Shown here piece after piece: positions 34,403 through 41,675 of a DNA stretch of 64,000 nt. Origin of the DNA: Niabella soli DSM 19437 (GTDB lineage Bacteria; Bacteroidota; Bacteroidia; Chitinophagales; Chitinophagaceae); NCBI RefSeq assembly GCF_000243115.2, contig NZ_CP007035.1:868001-932000 (forward strand), read 5' to 3'. Under the pieces are notes generated by a model that did no database searches, was not told where the DNA came from, and saw nothing but the letters and a program-made list of their open reading frames with translations. The position numbers and the translations under genes are program-made. Each line of letters opens with the position of its first letter. Positions within the stretch are counted from its first letter, which is position 1.

Positions 34403-34563
34403 ACAATGCTTCATAGTAGCACTGAAGCCGGGTTGCCAATAATGATAATGTGAAGAATTTATTAAAACCATTAAGTTATTAAGAATAGTTATGTAGCTTT
34501 CTTAATTTTCTTAACTCCTGAATGGTTGATCAGGTTTGCTGTCTTTGAATTATTCTTTCTAAA

Positions 34564-34701
34564 ATGGATAATGAAGCTCAAAATAGTAACGACGAAAAAG
34601 CTCCCGTGTTCAGGTCCTGGACGGGGTGTTATATAGGAGTGCTTGCAGTTCTTATACTACTGATCGTATTGTTTTACCTGCTTACAAAAAAATATTCATG
34701 A
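34564..34701 (+). CDS. Small single-span membrane protein coupled to the symporter
   Basis: A 45-residue ORF: a polar N-terminus (MDNEAQNSNDEKAPVFRSW), one membrane segment (about residues 23-40, GVLAVLILLIVLFYLL) and a short basic end (TKKYS). Its stop codon overlaps the symporter ATG (ATGA), the usual sign of translational coupling. It may be a small subunit or stabilising partner of the transporter, comparable in size to other transporter microproteins; this is inference from position. Confidence 0.75.
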   Translation: MDNEAQNSNDEKAPVFRSWTGCYIGVLAVLILLIVLFYLLTKKYS

Positions 34702-36404
34702 GGCTGCTGGATTGGATCATACTGGTTGTGACCCTGGTCGGCATTATCCTCTATGGAGTGTATAAAAGCCGATCCTCAAAAAACCTTGACGGCTATTTTT
34801 TATCCAACCGCAGTATGCCCTGGTACCTGGTGCTACTGAGCATTATGGGCACACAGGCGAGCGCTATTACCTTCCTGGCGGCTCCGGGGCAGGCTTATAT
34901 GGACGGGATGCGTTTTGTGCAGAATTATTTTGGATTGCCCCTGGCAGCCATCGTGATCTGTATTTCGTTTGTGCCGGTATTTAGCAAGTTAAAAGTATTT
35001 ACCGCCTATGAATTCCTGGAGAAACGGTTTGATATCAAAACAAGATCGCTGACTGCGTTTCTTTTTCTATTACAACGCGGCTTGTCCACCGGGATCAGCA
35101 TTTATGCACCTTCTATTATCCTTTCGGTTTTGCTGGACTGGAATATCTATGTTACCAATTTATTTATGGGGGGATTGCTGATCATTTATACGGTAACCGG
35201 TGGCGCCAGGGCCGTTGCGTACACGCAAACGTTTCAGTTTATTATCATCATGTCTGCGATGTTCCTTGCGGGATATTATATAATAAAGGATCTGCCGGAG
35301 GGTATCGGTTTTTCAGACGCGTTGCAGATCGGGGGTAAGTTGGGTAAAATGAATGTTATTACCAACGGAGTTGATAAGGGGCATTTTGACTGGGGCGACC
35401 GGTATAATATTTTCAGTGGTATTATCGGCGGCTTTTTTTTGCAGCTCTCTTATTTCGGAGCAGACCAATCACAGGTGGGGCGGTACCTCACGGCTAAAAA
35501 CTTAAAGGAAAGCCGGCTGGGGCTTTTGATGAATGGTATCGTGAAAATTCCCATGCAATTCTTTATCTTACTGATCGGGGTGCTTATCCTGACCTTCTAT
35601 CAATTTAACCAAACGCCGGTTTTTTTTAATGAATATGAGATCCACCGGCTGGAACAATCTGTGCATAGCGATTCATTGAATCACCTGCGGCAGCAATTAC
35701 AAAGGATACAGCAGGAAAAGGGATCGGTTTTAGCCCAGTATCAACAGCAGCCTGGTCCGGCGCTGCAACGGCTGAATACCTTACAGATGCGCACGGACGA
35801 TATCCGAAAAGAGGTTAAGGGACTTGTGAAGGTCAATGGCGGATCGGAAAATGACACCAACTATGTTTTCCTGCGCTTTGTAATGGATCATCTTCCTGTG
35901 GGCCTGGTAGGGTTGATCATTGCAATCATTTTTTTAGCTAGCTGGGGCAGTATCGCCGCCGCGTTGAATTCTTTAGCTTCCAGTACAATGATCGATTTTC
36001 ACAAACGCTTCAGTCGCAAAGAAAGTGATGATATCAAAGATTTTAGAACGTCCCGGCTATATACTTTCTCGTGGGGTGTTTTTTGTATGGCGGTAGCTAT
36101 GTTCGTTTCCGGTTGGGCCAGCAGCTTAATAGAAGTGGTAAATATCCTGGGCTCTCTTTTTTATGGAACCATACTCGGCATTTTCCTGGTAGCGTTTTAT
36201 TCAAAATCAGTAAAAGGGAATGCCATATTTTGGTCGGCCCTGATTTCGGAAGTGTTTGTAGTACTCTTGTTTTTTCTGAATGAGTACCAGGTGATCCGGC
36301 TGGGCTTTCTTTGGCTGAACGCCATTGGGGCGCTATTGGTATGGGGGATCAGTTTGCTGTTACAATGGACCGGTTCCTTAAGGGGCGCGGGTTCGGCCGG
36401 GTAA
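34698..36404 (+). CDS. Sodium:solute symporter (SSS family) with coiled-coil insertion
   Basis: A 568-residue SSS transporter from ATG 34698; the in-frame ATG at 34626 lies in the small upstream gene and is rejected. MRLLDWIILVVTLVGIILYG is the first membrane segment, KSRSSKNLDGYFLSNRSMPWY (split: SKNLDGYFL, SNRSMPW) and GTQASAITFLAAPG are family blocks, and GADQSQVGRYLTAK marks the seventh to eighth segments. Between about residues 307 and 395 a hydrophilic Gln/Leu-rich heptad stretch (RLEQSVHSDSLNHL, LQRIQQEKG) is inserted in a loop. Solute unknown; the neighbourhood suggests an amino sugar or organic acid. Confidence 0.92.
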   Translation: MRLLDWIILVVTLVGIILYGVYKSRSSKNLDGYFLSNRSMPWYLVLLSIMGTQASAITFLAAPGQAYMDGMRFVQNYFGLPLAAIVICISFVPVFSKLKVFTAYEFLEKRFDIKTRSLTAFLFLLQRGLSTGISIYAPSIILSVLLDWNIYVTNLFMGGLLIIYTVTGGARAVAYTQTFQFIIIMSAMFLAGYYIIKDLPEGIGFSDALQIGGKLGKMNVITNGVDKGHFDWGDRYNIFSGIIGGFFLQLSYFGADQSQVGRYLTAKNLKESRLGLLMNGIVKIPMQFFILLIGVLILTFYQFNQTPVFFNEYEIHRLEQSVHSDSLNHLRQQLQRIQQEKGSVLAQYQQQPGPALQRLNTLQMRTDDIRKEVKGLVKVNGGSENDTNYVFLRFVMDHLPVGLVGLIIAIIFLASWGSIAAALNSLASSTMIDFHKRFSRKESDDIKDFRTSRLYTFSWGVFCMAVAMFVSGWASSLIEVVNILGSLFYGTILGIFLVAFYSKSVKGNAIFWSALISEVFVVLLFFLNEYQVIRLGFLWLNAIGALLVWGISLLLQWTGSLRGAGSAG

Positions 36405-36452
36405 CATTTTCTGTAACTGAATTACCCCCGGGATAATTTATATAAAAACAAA

Positions 36453-36920
36453 ATGAAATATTTGCCGCTGTTGATTTGCGCATTGGTACTTTTTGTGACC
36501 GGGAAACTGCTATTTGCTCCCCTGATGAGCTCTCTGGAACCAAAGATTGACGGTATCCTGTTTCAGATAACCGAACACAAGGCCTTCATAAGGAACTCAA
36601 CACTATTTTCCCTGACATTGGTTCTAATTCCGGTTCTGGCAGTCCTCACCTGGCGCCGCGGCCGGATAACAGCGCACGGAAGTAAAATCATTTCAATATT
36701 GCTTATCTTATTTTTTATTGCCCTCGGTGCTTTTGCGCGACATCAGGAGGTGAGACGCTATTTTATAAAAGTAGTAAGGCCGGCCTTACTGACCAATGGA
36801 ACGACCCGTTTTGTTTACCCGATCGATCCGGTGAATTTTGTGTATTATATTTTGGGCGGCCTTGTGGCCGGATGTTTCTTCTCTTTCGTATTGCTCAGAA
36901 AAAGAAAAATAAATAGTTAG
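36453..36920 (+). CDS. Four-span membrane protein of unknown function
   Basis: A 155-residue protein with four probable membrane segments (about residues 4-24, 48-68, 79-97 and 127-147) and a basic C-terminus (RKRKINS). No family recognised. It follows the symporter by 48 bases on the same strand, so may be in the same transcript, and is followed by a hairpin at 37032-37057. Confidence 0.7.
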   Translation: MKYLPLLICALVLFVTGKLLFAPLMSSLEPKIDGILFQITEHKAFIRNSTLFSLTLVLIPVLAVLTWRRGRITAHGSKIISILLILFFIALGAFARHQEVRRYFIKVVRPALLTNGTTRFVYPIDPVNFVYYILGGLVAGCFFSFVLLRKRKINS

Positions 36921-37031
36921 GTAACCTGCAGAGTAGCGCGTGGCATTGTGATCAATGCAACGATGGTCGTGAGCTCCTCACGCGTCACGCCGGATAGATT
37001 CTGCCGGGGTGACATTTTACGGTAAACTTAA

Positions 37032-37057
37032 CACTGGTGCATTATAATGCGCCAGTG
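37032..37057. terminator. Hairpin between convergent genes
   Basis: CACTGGTGCATTA pairs with TAATGCGCCAGTG (one G-T pair), so the 26 bases are nearly self-complementary, followed by a T-rich stretch. It lies between a rightward gene ending at 36920 and the leftward cytochrome gene ending at 37062. Confidence 0.5.
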
Positions 37058-37061
37058 ACTT

Positions 37062-38228
37062 TTATTTCTCCTGTGCTTGGGGGTAAACTGCAATGCGATG
37101 GGTTCTTAAGCTGTATTTGATATTGCTCTGTTCGGCGCTGTTTCCAAAATCCAGCGCTTTTGAAGCCTGCAAAGGCATATGGCAGTTGATACAATAATTA
37201 TTCATCTGCTGCATGGCTACTGCATGATCCGATTTTGTGTGACAAGACATGCACCGCTGCACAAACACCTGCTGATTGTTGCGTTCGCTGGCGTGCGCAT
37301 CATGGCAGCTCATACAGGTAAGGTTGCTTTGCTGGAAGCATTTGCTTAGCATCAGGGACTGCATTTGCATGCCATGGGCATCGGGCTTTGCTTCAGCCCC
37401 GGGATAATACATATAATACTGTGATAAGCTATCTCCGGGCACGAACGCAAAAATAGATTTAAGCGTTACCGCATCGCCGGAATGACAGGTAGCGCAAAGA
37501 TCTAACTGCTGCTGCCGGCCCAAAGATCTTATGGAAGTCATGAATTTTGCCGTTTTTGCCTGCGGATTTTCCAAATGAAAGGCCACATGCTGTGCCGCCG
37601 GCCCGTGGCAACGTTCGCAGTCGATACCATAAATAATCGTTGCTGCATTTATTTTTTCAGCATAACGCCCCCCTTGCTCCAGGCTCTTTTCAACCGCGGC
37701 ATAGGAGGCATGGCATTCCATACAACGGCCCACAATAAGGCGTGAATAGTTGGGGCGTTCCGCCGGAAAGCCCGGGCTGTTGGTCCAGCGTTTTATAGCC
37801 GTCAAATAGGTGAGGGGTAACTCATATAATTCTTCGCCTTTCCAGTAGCCAAAAGTCCATGCTTTTTCGCCGGAGCCAAAAGCGAGGTCCATACTTTCAC
37901 TACCCACATTATTCCCGTTTAAAATATACGATTGTGCTATTTTGTTGTGCAGGGTTTCCAGCCGAACCATCTGACCGTTCGGAAAGTGGACGGTATCATT
38001 TGATGCGGTAACCAGTGTTTTGAATTTCTCAAAATCAACTTTTGATGACGTGTTGTAATGGTTGGCATGCATATAATTATTTACGATATCCTTGTGGCAT
38101 TGCATGCAACTGGCGGCGCCCGCATATTGCTCTCCCCTGGGATCGTCTGTGTGCGTATGCCTGCCGGTGCATTTTAACAGACAAATGGCAACGCTGATCA
38201 GCAAAAGTGAAGCAATAATTATTTTCAT
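37062..38228 (-). CDS. Seven-haem c-type cytochrome lipoprotein
   Basis: A 388-residue protein with seven CxxCH haem motifs in order: CMQCH, CMECH, CERCH, CATCH, CMSCH, CMSCH and CINCH. A lipobox-like LLKC follows the hydrophobic N-terminus, so it is probably lipid-anchored at the periplasmic face. Distal His ligands are plentiful (MHANHYN, AAQHVAFH). The arrangement resembles the cytochrome c554 / multihaem family that moves electrons to periplasmic reductases, but no partner reductase is encoded nearby. The fused phosphoserine phosphatase gene lies 49 bases upstream on the same strand. Confidence 0.92.
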   Translation of the reverse strand: MKIIIASLLLISVAICLLKCTGRHTHTDDPRGEQYAGAASCMQCHKDIVNNYMHANHYNTSSKVDFEKFKTLVTASNDTVHFPNGQMVRLETLHNKIAQSYILNGNNVGSESMDLAFGSGEKAWTFGYWKGEELYELPLTYLTAIKRWTNSPGFPAERPNYSRLIVGRCMECHASYAAVEKSLEQGGRYAEKINAATIIYGIDCERCHGPAAQHVAFHLENPQAKTAKFMTSIRSLGRQQQLDLCATCHSGDAVTLKSIFAFVPGDSLSQYYMYYPGAEAKPDAHGMQMQSLMLSKCFQQSNLTCMSCHDAHASERNNQQVFVQRCMSCHTKSDHAVAMQQMNNYCINCHMPLQASKALDFGNSAEQSNIKYSLRTHRIAVYPQAQEK

Positions 38229-38277
38229 ACAGGCATTTTGTATAAAACGAAAATAACACTTTATTCTTTGCCTGCCT

Positions 38278-39564
38278 TTAATAAAGTACCCTGGTCTTTA
38301 TAGTATGTTCCGTTTTCTTTAGTTCCTTTAATAACTGCCTGTCGTAGTCCTTGTCAATGTCGATAATGGCATAACCCGCTAATTCGTTGGTCATTAAAAA
38401 CTGCGACCGGATGTTGATCTGGTGCTGCGCCAGCAGCAGGTTCACCCCGGCAATGGCACCCGGCAGGTTTTTATGAATATGGATAATGCGATGCGTACTT
38501 TTTACTTCCGGAAGCTGGAGTTTGGGGAAGTTGTAGCTGTCGCTGATGGAACCCTTATTGATAAAATCAATCATCCGTTGTATAGTTTGGGCGGTTGTTT
38601 TGCCATTGCCAAAAACAACGATCCCCAGCTCTGTGTAAAGCGACGTTGGGATAATATTTTTTGCTTTCCCGGGCAGCCCAATCGTTTTTAAGCGCGCCGC
38701 TTTTTTTATTTTTTGAGCGTCGATAATGGCGTCGGGGGCCAACAGTAACATACTTGCCTGCCGGAATATTTTTTCATCAATCTCCTTTTCAAGATGTACC
38801 GTGAATCCCTCGTCCAGGAAGGGTTGCAGCTCTTTTGAAGAAACGCTCCCGATCACAACACAATGGATCCGGTTCTTGGGATAGGAAATAGCGCCGGGCA
38901 ATTTGTTGAGGTAGAGGAACTCGTCAAAACTGGGCGTAACATGGTCCGCTTTGGCGGTAACACTTTTCCTTGAAATGTTCTCGGTATAGGCAAAGAATTT
39001 TTTAATCAATCCGCTCTCCCGAAGCTGAAAATCGGAATAGCCATCGCCGATGCCATAAAGGTTGCCCTGTAAATTCAGGTCCCGGATCAGGATCACTTTT
39101 CCGCCTTCTTTGCTCAGAGGGTTGGTAGCATCATAACCGATGATTTTTCCATCGGCATTGAATACAAAAGTGTTGGCGTAAATGTTTTCCTTTTTTATAT
39201 GAAATTTCTTTACTACCGGCGTTATAAACTCTTTAAACCCCCCGGAAACAATCAGTACCTCGTCTGCGTGTTTTTTAAAAAAAGCCGCATTTCTGGAGAA
39301 CGATTTCGACACCTTTTTCTTAAGATGTGTTACCAGTTTTTTCAAATGGGTTTTATCTGCTTCCAGTAATTTAACCCGTGCGGCAAGACTGTCAGAAAAA
39401 GACATACTGCCGTTCATTGCCTGGTTCGTAAAGCCTTCTATTTGTTCATAAACAGCTTCTCTTTTGGGATTATCTTTTAAGGATATCCGGGCCAGTTCAT
39501 CCAATGCCTCCACCTGGGTAAAAGTGCTGTCAAAATCTATAATGTAGTAATTCTTTTGTTTCAT
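38278..39564 (-). CDS. serB: Phosphoserine phosphatase fused to a SerA remnant and ACT domain
   Basis: A 428-residue fusion. Residues 1-215 are a HAD-IB phosphatase: DFDST (D10, D12), VSGGF at about 106, SKEGGK at about 151 and GDGYSD at about 173. Residues about 232-325 read like the substrate-binding half of SerA (LLAPDAIIDAQKIKKAARLK, then GIVVFGNGK) with the NAD-binding half missing, and 330-428 match the SerA linker and ACT domain (INKGS, NFPKLQLPEV, HIHKNLPGAI, TIKTRVLY). ACT domains bind serine in SerA, so serine could inhibit this phosphatase. The pathway is 3-phosphoglycerate to serine. Confidence 0.9.
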   Translation of the reverse strand: MKQKNYYIIDFDSTFTQVEALDELARISLKDNPKREAVYEQIEGFTNQAMNGSMSFSDSLAARVKLLEADKTHLKKLVTHLKKKVSKSFSRNAAFFKKHADEVLIVSGGFKEFITPVVKKFHIKKENIYANTFVFNADGKIIGYDATNPLSKEGGKVILIRDLNLQGNLYGIGDGYSDFQLRESGLIKKFFAYTENISRKSVTAKADHVTPSFDEFLYLNKLPGAISYPKNRIHCVVIGSVSSKELQPFLDEGFTVHLEKEIDEKIFRQASMLLLAPDAIIDAQKIKKAARLKTIGLPGKAKNIIPTSLYTELGIVVFGNGKTTAQTIQRMIDFINKGSISDSYNFPKLQLPEVKSTHRIIHIHKNLPGAIAGVNLLLAQHQINIRSQFLMTNELAGYAIIDIDKDYDRQLLKELKKTEHTIKTRVLY

Positions 39565-39991
39565 TGCGCTGCAAAAGTAGGGCTATTTATCAGCTGCAGG
39601 CGTATTGAATATCGTTTTTTAGGTTTTTCAATAAGCCGGCAACAGATTGGCTTGAAGCAAACGCGAATGGATGGGCCGCGCGGTCACTCCATCCTGTTAT
39701 TTGAGAATTGTCAAATATATAGTGCTGCCGGAACCGGTCAATTAAGGAAATAGCGCCTGAGAGTAAGGAGGAGTGCTAAGACCCTGACGCTGTATTTTGA
39801 GCGAAAGGGAGGCCGGAAGCGGCATCCAATGGAATCCGAATGGGCATTTTATAAACGCTGACTATGGTAATATGACCATGACACCGCAGGATGGTTTCAA
39901 AGATAGTATCCTCTATATTTGAAATAACAATGTATTTTGTAAAATTGACTGTGGGAATCAGGGCTTCTGGTTTTGCGATAGTCAGCGTTAA
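39565..39991. other. 427-base divergent gap before the sigma factor
   Basis: It contains a leftward -7 box at 39572-39579 and two inverted 12-base words: AACGCTGACTAT at 39854-39865 and ATAGTCAGCGTT at 39978-39989, 112 bases apart. The second ends 2 bases before the sigma-factor TTG start. A 69-codon rightward ORF here is not protein-like. No promoter for the sigma factor stands out. Confidence 0.55.
39572..39579 (-). promoter_or_regulatory. Putative -7 box TACTTTTG for the serB fusion gene
   Basis: TAnnTTTG on the minus strand ending 7 bases before the ATG at 39564, again predicting a leaderless transcript. Confidence 0.5.
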
Positions 39992-40570
39992 TTGTATAAA
40001 AGATTGGAGATTTCCTGGACAGGTATTGCGATTGGGGATAAAGACGCCTATTCAAATGCGTACAGGAAGCTGTATGAGCGATTTTATAATTATGGTGTAA
40101 AACTGGTTCAGGACAGCGGATTGGTGGAAGATGTGATCCAGGAGGTTTTGATGATGCTATGGACAAACCGGGAAGGACTGCCTTCTATAAAAAACCCTGA
40201 TGGCTACTATTATGTGCTTTTCAGAAGAGCACTAAGCAAGCGGGCAGAGGCGCTGGCAAAAACCAGGTCGCTCGACACCGCCGGTTTCGATCCTGAATTC
40301 CCGGCAGACGTTTTTATGATCCGGCGGGAGACCGACACCGCGGTCCGTGAAAAACTCATTACAGCCATTAATACCCTTTCGCCCCGGCAACGGGAAGCGC
40401 TGTTTCTCCGTTTTTACGAAGGCTTTTCCTATGAAGAAACGGCCGCTATCTTAGGCATTTCGGTAAAAGCTACGTACAAGCTTATGGCAAGGAGCTTACT
40501 CACCTTGCGGGATAAAGTTTCTGTACCGCTCGTCTACATTTTTTTCTTGTTGAAAGAAAATTTTTGCTAA
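39992..40570 (+). CDS. ECF RNA polymerase sigma factor (FecI-like)
   Basis: A 192-residue ECF sigma factor. Region 2 is YRKLYERFYNYG with DVIQEVLMMLW (about residues 24-60), region 4 is LSPRQREALFLRF with YEETAAILGISVKATYKLM (split: YEETAAILGIS, VKATYKLMARSL) (about 128-172). A stop codon lies directly before the TTG at 39992 and no ATG occurs before the conserved region, so a TTG start is required unless the 5' end is mutated. With the FecR gene 45 bases downstream it would drive the SusC/SusD operon when an outer-membrane signal is received. Confidence 0.9.
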   Translation: MYKRLEISWTGIAIGDKDAYSNAYRKLYERFYNYGVKLVQDSGLVEDVIQEVLMMLWTNREGLPSIKNPDGYYYVLFRRALSKRAEALAKTRSLDTAGFDPEFPADVFMIRRETDTAVREKLITAINTLSPRQREALFLRFYEGFSYEETAAILGISVKATYKLMARSLLTLRDKVSVPLVYIFFLLKENFC

Positions 40571-40615
40571 CGGGTGGGGTAATTTTTTGTTTTTCCTACT
40601 CATTTATATCAGGAT

Positions 40616-41650
40616 ATGAAAAAAACAGGCAACTACAGTCAATATGTGCTTAATGATTTTTTATGCGATGCCGGTTTTCAGGATTGGATATTAAAACCGG
40701 ATGAAGAAAAGAATGCTTTTTGGGAAAAATGGCTGGAGGCCCATCCCTATAAGAAAAAAGAGGTGGCCGCAGCGAAAAGCATTTTGTCAGAGATCGGTTT
40801 TAAGATTAGCCGGCCCGATCTTTTAAAAATAGAAACGGCGTTAAGCCAGGCATTGGAGGCTATCGGGGAATCAGAACAACGCCGTAGTTTTTGGATGACC
40901 GCCCGGCGTTGGAGGGCAGCGGCGGTCTTTATTCCACTGCTCGCCATCGGTGCGCTAATTTTCTGGTGGGTGAAACCTCCCGCTCTGCGTGCGGTAACAA
41001 CGGAATACGGAAAAATCTCCCGCGTGGTTTTGCCGGATAGTTCGGTCGTGGTGCTGAATGCACACTCCTCTATAAAATATGAGCCCAAATGGGATAAAGA
41101 AAAACCAAGAGAATTATGGCTGAACGGGGAAGCTTTTTTTGATGTAAAGCATTTGGATAAGGATCATAAAATAGAAGCCCATGAACGGTTTATTGTGCAT
41201 ACAGAAAATACTATTGTTGAGGTATTGGGTACGGCGTTCGATATCCGGGAAAGGAGGGGCAGAACAGAAATTTCTCTGCAAAGAGGTTTGATCCGGGTAA
41301 GCTTTATCAAAGGAGGAAGACAGCCGGTAATAATGAAGCCAGGAGATATCTTGCTCGTAGATACTGCAAATGTCGTACAGCGTACTTCAAGTACCGAGCA
41401 TGCATTTAACGCCTCTTCCTGGAAGGAAAAAAAACTGATGCTTTCTAATCCTTCCCTGTCGGAGATATTTGAGTACCTGGAAGATACTTACGGTAAGTCA
41501 TTTATTCTGGAAGATCCGGCGCTGGGCAGAAAAAGACTGAACGGCCCGATATTAATAGATTCATTGGATGATGCGCTTTTTGTGATGTCCACTGCTTTAA
41601 ATATATCATTCACTAACGAGGGTGATAGCATAAGAGTAAACTTCAAATAG
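40616..41650 (+). CDS. FecR-family anti-sigma factor
   Basis: A 344-residue membrane regulator. Residues 1-95 are the cytoplasmic sigma-binding part, AAVFIPLLAIGALIFWWV (about 101-118) is the single membrane span, TTEYGKISRVVLPDSSVVVLN (split: TTEYGKISRVVLP, DSSVVVLN) opens the periplasmic FecR domain, and the C-terminal 80 residues (LSEIFEYLEDTYG, then LNGPILIDSLDDAL) match DUF4974, which contacts the STN domain of the SusC receptor. It sits between sigma factor and receptor, the normal order. Confidence 0.94.
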   Translation: MKKTGNYSQYVLNDFLCDAGFQDWILKPDEEKNAFWEKWLEAHPYKKKEVAAAKSILSEIGFKISRPDLLKIETALSQALEAIGESEQRRSFWMTARRWRAAAVFIPLLAIGALIFWWVKPPALRAVTTEYGKISRVVLPDSSVVVLNAHSSIKYEPKWDKEKPRELWLNGEAFFDVKHLDKDHKIEAHERFIVHTENTIVEVLGTAFDIRERRGRTEISLQRGLIRVSFIKGGRQPVIMKPGDILLVDTANVVQRTSSTEHAFNASSWKEKKLMLSNPSLSEIFEYLEDTYGKSFILEDPALGRKRLNGPILIDSLDDALFVMSTALNISFTNEGDSIRVNFK

Positions 41651-41675
41651 TTTTTCACTTATAATAAATGTCCAT

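Larger units (their letters stand above)
33737..34563. other. 827-base gap without a supported gene
   Basis: The gap separates two small membrane protein genes on the same strand. It contains the inverted-repeat element at 33934-34083, a perfect palindrome at 34381-34402, and an A/T-rich tract with ACCATTAAGTTATTAAG and its complement near 34470-34530. The 97-codon leftward ORF at 33894-34187 lies across the repeat element and has no protein-like composition. An old inserted or decayed sequence is possible. Confidence 0.6.

Noticed and set aside
39891-40100. 69-codon rightward ORF overlapping the sigma-factor start
   Set aside because: It overlaps the conserved sigma region in another frame and has no protein-like features.
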